Assembly: GCA_965602635.1 (NCBI GenBank)
Contig: CBFCZU010000019.1
Span: forward strand, 1-29,605
Direction of reading: 5' to 3'
DNA: 29,605 nucleotides
Source of the DNA: CBFCZU01 sp965602635
GTDB lineage: Bacteria; Planctomycetota; Phycisphaerae; SM23-33
The notes beneath the pieces were generated by a model, which was not told the origin of the DNA, searched no databases, and saw only the letters and a program-made list of their open reading frames with translations. The position numbers and the translations under genes were made by a program. Of the stretch, positions 1 to 8,400 are shown piece by piece (positions within the stretch are counted from its first letter, which is position 1; each line of letters begins with the position of its first letter).

Positions 1-1
1 C

Positions 2-1267
2 CTACTGAAGATTCAGCCGGTAGAGTTCCTTCGGATTGTCCCAGAACCATTGTCTGGCCAGGTCAACGGCCTGCGTCTCGGTCATTTGCCCCTCTTCTAT
101 CCGCCTTGCCAGGACCCTGGCGATGGCCTCGCGGGCCATGACCAGGTGGCCGAAGACCTTCTCCACGGGTACGCCCCAGGGGCTGCCGTAATCGCCCCCG
201 AACGCGATGATCTTGCTGGCAGGCAGCAGGTCGATGGCCTCTTCCAGCGCGGCCTGGGCGAAACGCTGAGAGAGAAGATACGTCCCGCAGAAGTTGACCC
301 AGACGTTCGGCTGGCATTTGGCCAGCGTCAGGCCCTCCCGGGCCCGGGGGTAGCCGACGTGATACACGTCGAACCGCACCTCGGGATGCCTCATGATGAG
401 AGGCGCCACGTCCATCGGGTGGTGGTGCCGCAGCGTGCTCAGGAAGCCGGTGTGAACGGCGATGACCATGTCGTGGAGCCCGGCGAAGCTGATGAATTCG
501 TCCACGAGGTAGTCGCGCAGGGGGTTCGCCCCCGGGCCGCCGAGGCTCTCAAGGGCCTCGACGGTGCCGCTCTTGAGCAGGCCAAAACACTCCCGGGCCT
601 TGGGCCTGTCGGGAGCGCCGTGCGGGAAGGACAGCATCTTGAAGGCGACGGCCCCCTCGGCCTTGACCTTCAGCACGTACCGCCTGCTCGCCTCCAGATA
701 ATCATCCAGTGTTGAAACATCGGCCTGCCGGTCAAAGACGGGGTGGCAAAGGTCTTCCCAGGTCGTCACGTCGTTCATGAGCGGCGGCCAGAGGACGGGG
801 ATCAGCAGGTCGGACCGCACGTCCGTGGCGTAGGCGTTCGTCAGGCAGGCTTTGATGTTGCACGCCTCCCGCAGGACGCGTTGGTAGATCCCCGGGGTGT
901 TCGCCTCTTGGATGGCCGCGGAGATTCCCTGGTACGTCTTCTCGTTGATGTCGCTGAAGCCGTAGAACTTCTCGGCCGCGATGCGCGCCGGCCGGGAGAA
1001 ACAGGTAAAGCGGATGCGCTGCCAGAAGGGCGCGAACTTCCTCCAGCGGACTTCCAGGGGCGCGGCGGGGTCGAACAGGCTCCGGTAATCCTGCTGGCTC
1101 ATTCCCGCCTGGAAGAGGTCCAGCCGGGTGTAGTGCGAGAAGAGGGTGAAAACGTCGGCGGGTCTTTCCAGGCGGACCTGCTCGTCGGGAAGATGCTCGT
1201 GGGCGTCGATTATCTCCATCTTCTCAATGGCGTCGAACAGGTCTTGTTGGAGTTTTGAAAGGATCAT
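2..1267 (-). CDS. Amidohydrolase-family (TIM-barrel) metal-dependent hydrolase
   Basis: The protein is 421 residues and complete; its stop codon lies at bases 2-4, at the very edge of the window. The metal-binding signature IIDAHEHLPDE is near the N-terminus (His23 and His25 of the HxH pair). Further His-containing strands (DMVIAVHTGF, FDVYHVGYP) and a late FGGDYG aspartate motif fit the amidohydrolase_2 family. I chose the ATG at 1267 (MILSKLQQ) because the longer reading frame to 1363 adds about 32 low-complexity residues with no family similarity and the HxH strand then sits at the usual depth. The exact substrate cannot be read. It lies downstream of the lipoprotein gene on the same strand with a 118-bp gap, so co-transcription is possible but not shown. 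No secretion signal is visible, so a cytoplasmic location is likely. Confidence 0.8.
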   Translation of the reverse strand: MILSKLQQDLFDAIEKMEIIDAHEHLPDEQVRLERPADVFTLFSHYTRLDLFQAGMSQQDYRSLFDPAAPLEVRWRKFAPFWQRIRFTCFSRPARIAAEKFYGFSDINEKTYQGISAAIQEANTPGIYQRVLREACNIKACLTNAYATDVRSDLLIPVLWPPLMNDVTTWEDLCHPVFDRQADVSTLDDYLEASRRYVLKVKAEGAVAFKMLSFPHGAPDRPKARECFGLLKSGTVEALESLGGPGANPLRDYLVDEFISFAGLHDMVIAVHTGFLSTLRHHHPMDVAPLIMRHPEVRFDVYHVGYPRAREGLTLAKCQPNVWVNFCGTYLLSQRFAQAALEEAIDLLPASKIIAFGGDYGSPWGVPVEKVFGHLVMAREAIARVLARRIEEGQMTETQAVDLARQWFWDNPKELYRLNLQ

Positions 1268-1385
1268 GGTCGTGGAATATAGCGGCCCGCCACCGCCCGA
1301 ATCGAGCGGTGGCGAGCTTTGGTGTACGGCTTCCTTGACTGTGGGAACGGCGGTCGCAGGCACACCTGCGCTTCGCCGCGAGACG

Positions 1386-2135
1386 TCACTTCTTGAATTC
1401 GACCAGCTCCATCATCACGCCCATCTTCCCGGTGGCATCCGATTCTACGCGGACGATCCAGCCGGGCACGTCCTTGCACATGTAGCTCCGGGTGGTGAAC
1501 TTCCTCCCGCCCGCCGACATGACCGTCTCGTGCACCTCGCACTTCAAGGACTTGCCGGCGATCGTCAGCGTCTGGTCGGCGAGCTTCTTGACCTCCATGC
1601 CGGCCGGGGTCTTGCCGGTGATGGGGTCGGTGGTCTCGTACCTCGGCACGGTCCTCTCCGTCGGCTTCATCGCATCGGCTGGCACCCCGGGCATGGTCAT
1701 CGTCGTCCGGATGGTCACGGTGTCCTTGTCGGCCTTGACCACCTCGTCTGTCTTTGTCCCCTTGTTGGCGATGATCTTCATCTTGGCCATGGTGCCGACC
1801 TTTGCATCCACCCACATCCCTGGATACTTCTTCCCCGCCACCGGTGCGGGCGCCGGCTTAGGTGCAGGCGCGGCCTCCGGCTTGGGCGCAGGCGCCGGCT
1901 TGGGCGCAGGCGCCGGCTTGGGCGCAGGTGCCGGCGTGGGCTCAGGCGCCGGCTCAGGCGCAGGCGCCGGCTCAGGCGCAGGCGCAGGGGCCGGCTTGGG
2001 CTCGGGCTTGGGCTGGGGGGCCTCGGCCTTGGTCTTCTCGGGCTCAGCCGGCTTTTCCTCCTTGCCGCACCCGACGGCGAGCAGCCCGGCAGCCGTCAAG
2101 CAGGTCAGCGCGAACGTCAGAACGGTTCGTTTCAT
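1386..2135 (-). CDS. Ala/Pro/Lys-rich lipoprotein of unknown function
   Basis: The protein is 249 residues. It begins with a lipoprotein signal peptide: MKR, a hydrophobic stretch, then the lipobox LAVGC with the lipidated Cys at about residue 23. Residues about 25-98 are a charged then Ala/Pro/Lys/Glu-rich linker (repeating PAPAPEPAP/KPAPAPKP units) encoded by an 18-bp tandem repeat. Residues about 100-249 form a predicted globular domain with two cysteines (LKCEVHE and YMCKDVP) that could form a disulfide. The likely architecture is a membrane-anchored domain held away from the membrane on a stiff proline-rich stalk. An AAGGAGA ribosome-binding site precedes the ATG at 2135. I do not recognise the globular domain. 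A TAGAAT -10-like hexamer lies upstream at 2247-2252 on the minus strand, without a convincing -35. Confidence 0.75.
   Translation of the reverse strand: MKRTVLTFALTCLTAAGLLAVGCGKEEKPAEPEKTKAEAPQPKPEPKPAPAPAPEPAPAPEPAPEPTPAPAPKPAPAPKPAPAPKPEAAPAPKPAPAPVAGKKYPGMWVDAKVGTMAKMKIIANKGTKTDEVVKADKDTVTIRTTMTMPGVPADAMKPTERTVPRYETTDPITGKTPAGMEVKKLADQTLTIAGKSLKCEVHETVMSAGGRKFTTRSYMCKDVPGWIVRVESDATGKMGVMMELVEFKK
1881..1988. repeat. Six-copy 18-bp tandem repeat in the lipoprotein linker
   Basis: Six consecutive 18-bp units can be counted at 1881, 1899, 1917, 1935, 1953 and 1971. The first two are identical (cttgggcgcaggcgccgg) and later ones differ at a few bases; degenerate copies flank both sides. The units are in frame and encode the alternating Pro/Ala/Lys/Glu linker of the lipoprotein on the minus strand. 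The near-identity of the first units suggests recent slippage and copy-number variability. Confidence 0.85.
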
Positions 2136-2415
2136 GGGGCATCTCCTTTATTCTGGCTTCTCCCCGGCGCCACGCGCCGACGCAGAGACGCATTGCCTCT
2201 TCGCTCTCGCGGACCCGGCACCATCGGCCCCCGACGGTGTTGCGGTATTCTATCCGATCTGGGCGGCACTTTGCGGCAATAAAAGACACGGTTCGCAATG
2301 CCGGGCCGGGCTTGCTCCTCTGCCCCACCACGCGAGCCTTGACGCAGCGGCCGGGGGCGTCGTACGTTCGGCAGGCTGAAGGTGGCCCCTGCCGCCCGGA
2401 ATCAGGAGTTCACTC
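2136..2415. other. Divergent intergenic region between lipoprotein and sulfatase-like genes
   Basis: This 280-bp gap must hold promoters for both divergent genes. On the minus strand TAGAAT (2247-2252) is a fair -10 for the lipoprotein gene; the nearest TTGCCG -35 candidate is 21 bp upstream of it, which is too far for a good sigma70 site. On the plus strand I see an AGGAG ribosome-binding site at 2404-2408 for the sulfatase-like gene but no convincing promoter. No RNA gene or repeat is visible. Confidence 0.3.
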
Positions 2416-3846
2416 ATGAGAAATCAGCGGCCGAACATCCTGCTGGTCACCACCGATCAGCATCGCGGCGACCACATCGGCCTGGCGGCCCGCCCGGTCG
2501 TCGAGACGCCCAACCTCGACGCCTGGGTCAACCGCGGGGCGTACTTCCCGAACGCCTATACCGAGATCCCGTCCACCACCGGCGCCCGCCGCATATTGCA
2601 CAGCGGCAAGGGCAGCCATGACTGCGGGCTGATCGGCTACTCGGCGCTAGAGTGGCTCGAGCCGAACACGCTGGCGGCGGTGCTGGCGGCGAGCGGCTAC
2701 CACTGCATCAACGTCGGCTGGCGCAACATGCACCCGCGGCGGAAGCTCTACGGATTCCACACGGTGATCCCGCACGACCTTTCCCGCGGCGACGACGACT
2801 ACTGGGACTGGCTGATCGCCCAGGCGGGCCCCTATGCCCGCGAGCGCGGCCACGGGTGCGACGCCAACGGCTGGCTCGCCCGCCCCTGGCACCTGGAAGA
2901 GCGGCTCCACCCCACCGTCTGGACGAACGACGTCTGCCTGGAGCAACTGGCCAAGCGCGACCCGACCAAGCCGTTCTTCCTGTGGTGCTCTCACCTCCGG
3001 CCGCACTCGCCCTACGACCCGCCGCAGCACTTCTGGGACATGTACGTCGGCAGGGAGCTGCCGCCGATTCCCGTCGGCGACTGGGCGGGCGTCCACGACG
3101 TGCCCGTCGAGCACCCCGAGCAGACCGTCTGGCGGGGACGGCTCAGCGACGAGCAGAACCAGCGGATGCGGGCCGGCTACATGGGCGTGATCACGCACAT
3201 CGACTACGACCTCGACCGGCTGCTCCAGGGCCTCAGCAGGGGGCTGGGGATGAACCTGCTGAGCGAGACGCTGGTGATCTTCACCTCCGACCACGGCGAC
3301 ATGATGAGCGACCACAACCTTCACCGGAAGAGCTACGCCTACGAGGGCTCGGCACGGATCCCGCTGGTGCTCCGCTACGGCGACGGCTGGGACATGCCGG
3401 CCGGCGCCTTCGAGCACGTGGCCGGCCTCCAGGACGTCATGCCGACCATCCTTGACGCCGCCGGCGTCGAGGTGCCGGAGGGCGTGACGGGGCGGAGCCT
3501 CTTCGACGCGATCCGCGGCCGCGAGTGGCGGGAGTTCCTTCACGGCGAGCACTCGCCCTGCTACGACGGCGACAACGCCATGCAGTACCTCACCGACGGG
3601 AAGGAAAAGTACGTTTACTTCCCGACCACGGGCGCCGAGCAGCTCTTCGACCTGACCGGCGACCGGCAGGAGCTGCACGACCTGGCGAGCGATCCGAGCC
3701 ACGCCGGGCGCGTCGAGCTGTGGCGGAAGCGGCTGATCGAGAAGCTCGCCTCGCGCGGCGACGGGTTCTCCGACGGCAAGAAGCTGCTGCGCAAGAAGCC
3801 GGGCTTCAGCCCCGTCGTCGAGGGCCACCCGGCCAATCCCGCGTAG
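2416..3846 (+). CDS. Sulfatase-family (alkaline phosphatase superfamily) hydrolase with Thr at the nucleophile position
   Basis: The protein is 476 residues. It opens with NILLVTTDQHRGD (Asp14 and Gln15 as N-terminal metal ligands) and carries the C-terminal metal site SDHGDMMSDHN (Asp292, His293), both hallmarks of type I sulfatases. Sulfatases carry C/S-x-P-S-R, whose Cys or Ser becomes formylglycine. Here the aligned segment reads TTGAR (residues 54-58), so Thr54 replaces the Cys/Ser, with Arg58 retained. The Cys/Ser form therefore cannot be made, and the enzyme could act through Thr as in nucleotide pyrophosphatase/phosphodiesterases, or be a diverged phospho- or sulfo-hydrolase. No signal peptide is visible, which is unusual for a sulfatase of a polysaccharide degrader. 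AGGAG lies 7 bp before the ATG. The C-terminal LFDLTGDRQELHDLA is the usual sulfatase tail motif. No sulfatase-maturase gene is adjacent. Confidence 0.85.
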   Translation: MRNQRPNILLVTTDQHRGDHIGLAARPVVETPNLDAWVNRGAYFPNAYTEIPSTTGARRILHSGKGSHDCGLIGYSALEWLEPNTLAAVLAASGYHCINVGWRNMHPRRKLYGFHTVIPHDLSRGDDDYWDWLIAQAGPYARERGHGCDANGWLARPWHLEERLHPTVWTNDVCLEQLAKRDPTKPFFLWCSHLRPHSPYDPPQHFWDMYVGRELPPIPVGDWAGVHDVPVEHPEQTVWRGRLSDEQNQRMRAGYMGVITHIDYDLDRLLQGLSRGLGMNLLSETLVIFTSDHGDMMSDHNLHRKSYAYEGSARIPLVLRYGDGWDMPAGAFEHVAGLQDVMPTILDAAGVEVPEGVTGRSLFDAIRGREWREFLHGEHSPCYDGDNAMQYLTDGKEKYVYFPTTGAEQLFDLTGDRQELHDLASDPSHAGRVELWRKRLIEKLASRGDGFSDGKKLLRKKPGFSPVVEGHPANPA

Positions 3847-3891
3847 GCTTCCGCGGCCCGCGCGTGAGGCGGACGTGTAGCGAGGGCGCCG

Positions 3892-4776
3892 ATGGCTGCG
3901 CGCGAAGAGCCTGGTCTGTTCGGGCCTGCGGGTGAGGGGCCGGCCAAGCGCACCGGCCCCGGCGGGGTCGTCGTCCGCGAGGTCAGGTGCAAGAGCCTGC
4001 TGAACCGCTCCGGGCCGGCGGACTACTCGTTCAACTGCTACACCGGCTGCGCCCACGCCTGCGTGTACTGCTACGCCCGGTTCATGCAGCGGTTCCACCC
4101 TCACGACGAGCCCTGGGGGCGGTTCGTGGACGTGAAGGTCAACGCCGCCGAGGTCCTCGCCCGCCAGCTTCGCAGGCTACCGGGCGGATCGGTCTTCACG
4201 TGCAGCGCATGCGACGGCTGGCAGCAGGAGGAGCGCAGCCGCAAGCTGACCCGGCGGTGCTGCGAGCTGCTGCTGGAGGCCGGCTTCCATCTCAACGTCC
4301 TGACCAAGAGCAAGCTCGTCCTGCGCGACCTGGACGTCTTCGCCGGCAGGGACGTGCAGGTGGGCGTGACGATCACCACGCCGGACGAGAAGATGGCGCG
4401 GCTGTGGGAGCCGAGGGCATCGCCGGTCCGCGCCAGGCTGGAGGTGCTTCGGCGGGCGAAGGCGGCGGGCCTGACCACGGCCGTCATGTTCGGCCCGCTG
4501 CTGCCGGGCATCAGCGACTCGCCGGCGGTGCTGGCGAAGCTCTTCGCCCTGGCGGCTGAGGCCGGCGTGGACAGGATATGGACCGACGCGATGAACCCGC
4601 GGCCGCGGGTCTGGCCAAGCGTGCAGAAGCTGCTGGGGCGACGCTGGCCCGACCTGCGCGAGCACTACCGCCAGGTGCTCTTCGACAAGGCGTGTCGCGG
4701 CCGCTACCTGGCCGAGCTGAAGCAGAGGATCCGCCGCCAGGCCTCCGATGCGGGGCTCCTCGGCCGGATGACGTGA
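3892..4776 (+). CDS. Radical SAM protein of the SplB-like (COG1533 / Rv2578c) group
   Basis: The protein is 294 residues. The radical-SAM cluster motif is CAHACVYC with Cys53, Cys57 and Cys60 (CxxxCxxC), preceded by FNCYTG, which matches the NPYxGC-type motif of spore-photoproduct-lyase-like proteins. Later segments (VGVTITTPDEKMARLWEP, LRRAKAAGLTTAVMFGPLLPGI) match the SAM-barrel strands of this group. These proteins are often annotated as DNA repair photolyases but most have no demonstrated substrate. It is not an anaerobic sulfatase-maturing enzyme: the extra Cys-rich SPASM clusters are absent, so it is probably not the partner of the upstream sulfatase-like gene. It starts 45 bp after that gene, with only a weak GAGG upstream. 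It converges with the next gene across 34 bp. Confidence 0.82.
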   Translation: MAAREEPGLFGPAGEGPAKRTGPGGVVVREVRCKSLLNRSGPADYSFNCYTGCAHACVYCYARFMQRFHPHDEPWGRFVDVKVNAAEVLARQLRRLPGGSVFTCSACDGWQQEERSRKLTRRCCELLLEAGFHLNVLTKSKLVLRDLDVFAGRDVQVGVTITTPDEKMARLWEPRASPVRARLEVLRRAKAAGLTTAVMFGPLLPGISDSPAVLAKLFALAAEAGVDRIWTDAMNPRPRVWPSVQKLLGRRWPDLREHYRQVLFDKACRGRYLAELKQRIRRQASDAGLLGRMT

Positions 4777-4810
4777 CTCGGACGTCGCCCGCGCCGCCGC
4801 GCCGCGAAGG

Positions 4811-5311
4811 TCAGGCGTCGTAGCGGAAGTAGTGCTCCCGCTCGGCCAGCAGCTCCGCCGGAATCTCCGGTTGCAGGCCGGTCAACTCGGTGAAGCGCTT
4901 CACGCCGCGCTCGTAGGCGGCCTGCCACTCGGGGATGTGGAAGTAGTGAAACGGCCTTCGCTCCACGGCCCGGAGGATAAGTCTGTCGGCCCGCATGGAT
5001 TGGCCAAACCTCATCTCCAGGTCGTACATGATGGACCGCATCTGGTCCTCCACCTGGTTGAGCCGCTTGGCCGTGCCGGTCGATGCACAGCGGAAGCTCT
5101 CCCCCCAGAGGCAGCCGGCCGGATCGGGCTCCATCTTCACGCAGCCGCGGCAGGCGTCACAGAAGCTCCGCACAAGCTGGATGTCCTCCCGAAAGCGACA
5201 GTCGACCAGGCGTGCCGTAATCTCCGGCAGCGAGTTCGTGTCGACCGGGCGGTCGCCGGCATCCAGTTGCCGGATGATGGTGAACAGGTAGTAGGGCCGC
5301 AGTCGAACCAT
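4811..5311 (-). CDS. Cys-rich hypothetical protein, possibly distantly DUF1284-like
   Basis: I start this at the ATG at 5311 (166 residues, MVRLRPYYLFTII). The frame extends upstream to an ATG at 5392, but a TACAAT -10 element (5318-5323) lies inside that extension. The N-terminus resembles the xxLRPHHL opening of DUF1284 proteins, with the histidines replaced by tyrosines. Six cysteines follow (Cys38, 51, 54, 57, 67 and 75), including CDACRGC, a likely metal or Fe-S site. The C-terminal half is charged and probably helical (HYFHIPEWQAAYERGVKRF). No function can be assigned. It is convergent with the radical SAM gene and divergent from the large esterase gene. Confidence 0.6.
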   Translation of the reverse strand: MVRLRPYYLFTIIRQLDAGDRPVDTNSLPEITARLVDCRFREDIQLVRSFCDACRGCVKMEPDPAGCLWGESFRCASTGTAKRLNQVEDQMRSIMYDLEMRFGQSMRADRLILRAVERRPFHYFHIPEWQAAYERGVKRFTELTGLQPEIPAELLAEREHYFRYDA

Positions 5312-5317
5312 CGCTCT

Positions 5318-5323
5318 ATTGTA
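5318..5323 (-). promoter_or_regulatory. -10 element (TACAAT) giving a possibly leaderless transcript
   Basis: On the minus strand TACAAT ends 6 bp before the ATG at 5311, so transcription would begin at about the A of the start codon. No Shine-Dalgarno sequence is visible before that ATG, which fits a leaderless message. No clear -35 is present. Confidence 0.35.
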
Positions 5324-5440
5324 CAACGTCCCCCGGACCTTCACACGACGGCTGAAGATGCACGAAAGCGCGAGGCGGGCGACGAGCCGCACGCTCGCCC
5401 AATGATTTCACGGTTGCCCCATGCGGCGAGAGCAATGATG

Positions 5441-5446
5441 TATAAT
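5441..5446 (+). promoter_or_regulatory. Consensus -10 element upstream of the secreted esterase gene
   Basis: A perfect TATAAT hexamer sits 31 bp before the esterase ATG at 5478, placing the transcript start near 5453 with a leader of about 25 nt that contains the ribosome-binding site. The nearest -35-like TTGCCC (5414-5419) is 21 bp away, longer than ideal, so the -35 is uncertain. The element stands out in this GC-rich sequence. Confidence 0.5.
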
Positions 5447-5477
5447 GCCTCCCCCTCAAATCGAAAGGAGACGGGAT

Positions 5478-8400
5478 ATGTTCAAGCGGAGCGCCCCTCG
5501 ATACTCACTCGCTGCGGTCGGACTGGCGATGGCGCTGGCCTTGGCCGTGCAAGCCGCGCCTGGCAAGGCGCCCGACGCCCCGGCCGGGTGGCTGGCCACC
5601 GGCGGCAAGGACGCCGGCTGGACCAAGGCCACCGCAAAGTGCCGCGAGCTGCTGGGCCAACTCAAGGTGGACGATCCGCTCGTCAAGCGGCACCTGCCTA
5701 AAGTGAAGCGCGGCGCCGAGTTGGTCGGCCGGATCGACAAGTTCGACTGGAAGCGCCGGACGGCCTTGGATTACCTGGAGAATATGCTCGCCGACCTGAT
5801 CGCCGGGAAGGTACCCAGCAAGCGTTACGCGGGCAAGGGGCTGGGCCTTCCGTACTGGTCGGATGCCATGGCCCGGGCCGAGGCCATCTGGATTCACGTC
5901 CCGCCGAGCTACGACCCGGCCAAGAGCTACCAGATATTCATGTACTACAAGTGCGGCGGGGGGATTCACTACAAGAACGGCAAGGCCCACGGCGGCTACC
6001 GCCCGACGGTCGAGGTCGCCAATCAGACCGACACCTTTCACGCCTGGAGCAGTCTTTCCACGCAGGTAAAGGGTCGCTTGGGCGCCAATCACGAGCTTGC
6101 CGAGGCCATGGCTGCCGTCTGCCGGGAGTTCTCCGTCGACCGCGAGCGCGTCTTCCTCACCGGCTGGTCGGACGGGGGATTCACCACCCTGTGGCTGGCC
6201 AGCCGGCACCCGCACCTGGTGGCGGGCATCGTGCCGTACTGTGCGAACTGGCAGTACATGAACATCGGCGACGTCGGCCTGTACAACGTGCCCACGCTGG
6301 CGGCCGACGGCTGGAGCGACGGCGACTTCAACCGCAAGCAGTTCGTCCGCTGGCACATCCTGCGGACCATGGGCTATCCGACCTCCGCCCTGTGGAGCCA
6401 TCACGGCCACAGCTACCAGGGCTACGAGGACGTCGAAGAGTTCAAGATGTACCTGGCGTGGGCCAAGACCAAACGCCGCAACCTCTGGCCCAAGCGCGTC
6501 CGCTACGCCACCTGGGGCATGAGCTGGCATCGGGCGTACTGGGTGAGCATCGAACGCATGGCCAACCCGATTCATCCGGCCCAGATCGACGTGCAGGTGA
6601 AAGAGAGTAACCGCATCGAGGTGAAGACCTGGCACGTCGGGGCGTACAAGCTGACCCTCAGCGACAAGCTCGTCGATCCGGCCAAGGCGGTCACGGTCGT
6701 CACCGACGGCAAGGAATCGTACGCCGGGCCCTTCAAGGCCGAGATCCTCGTCGACGTCACACCGCCGCCGACGGGCAAGTTCGTCAAGGGCGCCGCGATG
6801 CCGGGCGACATCACCACACAGATCGAACGGAGCACTTATGGCAGCAAGGGCTTCCTCCAGATCGCCGACCGCCGTTGGGTGTTCGTCAAGGGCACCGGCG
6901 GCGACGAGGGCACCCGCAAGCTGTTGGCCAAGTGGTTCAACAGGTACTGCAAGGACGACACCAAGGTAACGGAGAAGGACATCGCCAAGGCGAACCTGTT
7001 CGTCTACGGCGGCCCGGGGATCAACAAGTTTGCCGCCCGCATTGCCGCGGACCTGCCGGTGAAGTTTGGCAAGGGCAAATTCACCATCGGCTCGAAGGTG
7101 TACGACAAGCCGACGCACTGCGTCGCCTTCATCCACCCCAACCCGCTGAACCCGAGCAAGTACGTCATCGTGTATGCCTTCAACGACGCCGCGGCGTTCG
7201 CCAAGAATCGCTTCTTCGACATGGGCAAGGAAAGCGCCTGGCGGTTCCGCAGCGGGGACTGTGTGGTCAAGGGCGTCCCCACGGCCAGGCGGAAGTGGGG
7301 CGTGACGACCCGGGAATCGAAGTTCCGGACGGACGTGTACGTGTTCGGGCCGGATTGGCGGCCCGCGGACGAGACGCCCGTGGGCGAGTTGGCCGGGACG
7401 TTCGACGAGACGCAGATGATGCGGCTTCGGGCCGATGCCATGCGCGAGGCCACCGGCGCCGACGCGGGGGTGATCTGGGGCTACACGGCGCGCTACCAGC
7501 GCTGGCGTCCGTCCCTGCCCGCCGGGCCCGTGACCGCCGACGACATCGCCACCTTCGACCGTCTGCCGCAGTACGTCGTCACCGGCGAGGTCACCGGGGC
7601 GCAACTCAAGGACATCGCCGCGAAGGTCTCCGCCTCGACCGTCCTGGCCAGCGGGCCGGCGAAGATCGACCCGAAGAAGACCTACCGCCTCGCCATGGGT
7701 TACTCGGGCTTGCCGAGCTACGGCGTCGACTACAAGAAGATGCCGAAGCACTTCGTCTTCAAAACGCCCGAGGAGTTCCTGGCCTCCAAGCTGACCCGAC
7801 TGAGCGTGCGGAACATGAAGATGCTGCCGATGACGATGTCCGAAGCGGTCATCCGGTACGTCGCCAAACGCAAGACGATCGCCCCCCGGCCGACTGACGG
7901 CGACCTGACGCAGTACATCATGAACCCCAAGGCCAACCGGTTCGGCGCGTTCGACTGGCTGCACCTCGGTGCGGACGTTGCGTGGGAGCGGGCCTCGGGC
8001 CAGAAGGTCGCCGACCGCCACGTGCTGAGCTTCGGCCTGACCGAGGCCGGCGGGCCAAAGCTGGCGCCGCCCCGGAAGAACTCCAGGCATTTCCTGGACG
8101 CGGACCTGACGGCTGCGGACAAGCTGATGAGCTTCGGCTTCGCCGGGCTGGACAAGAAGCTCCCGGTCGCCGTTACCGTGGGTGTCAGGCGGTTCGCCGT
8201 CACCGCCGGCGCCGAGGGCAAGGCCTTCGCCCTGGCGACGGACCCGTCGGCGGCGGGCGTCGTCGGGCGGGGCGTGCTGCTGGACGTTCGCTTGGCCAAC
8301 AAAGGCAAGAAGGACGTCACCGGCCTGGTGGTGCTGTCGCCGCAAACGATGCGGCGGATCCACGGCAGCATCTGGCCGGTCGGCGCCAGGGGCGTCGCCA

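Noticed and set aside
3892..4776. Anaerobic sulfatase-maturing enzyme for the upstream sulfatase-like gene
   Set aside because: The cysteine motif and length fit the SplB-like group and there are no SPASM auxiliary-cluster cysteines. The upstream protein also has no Cys or Ser to modify.
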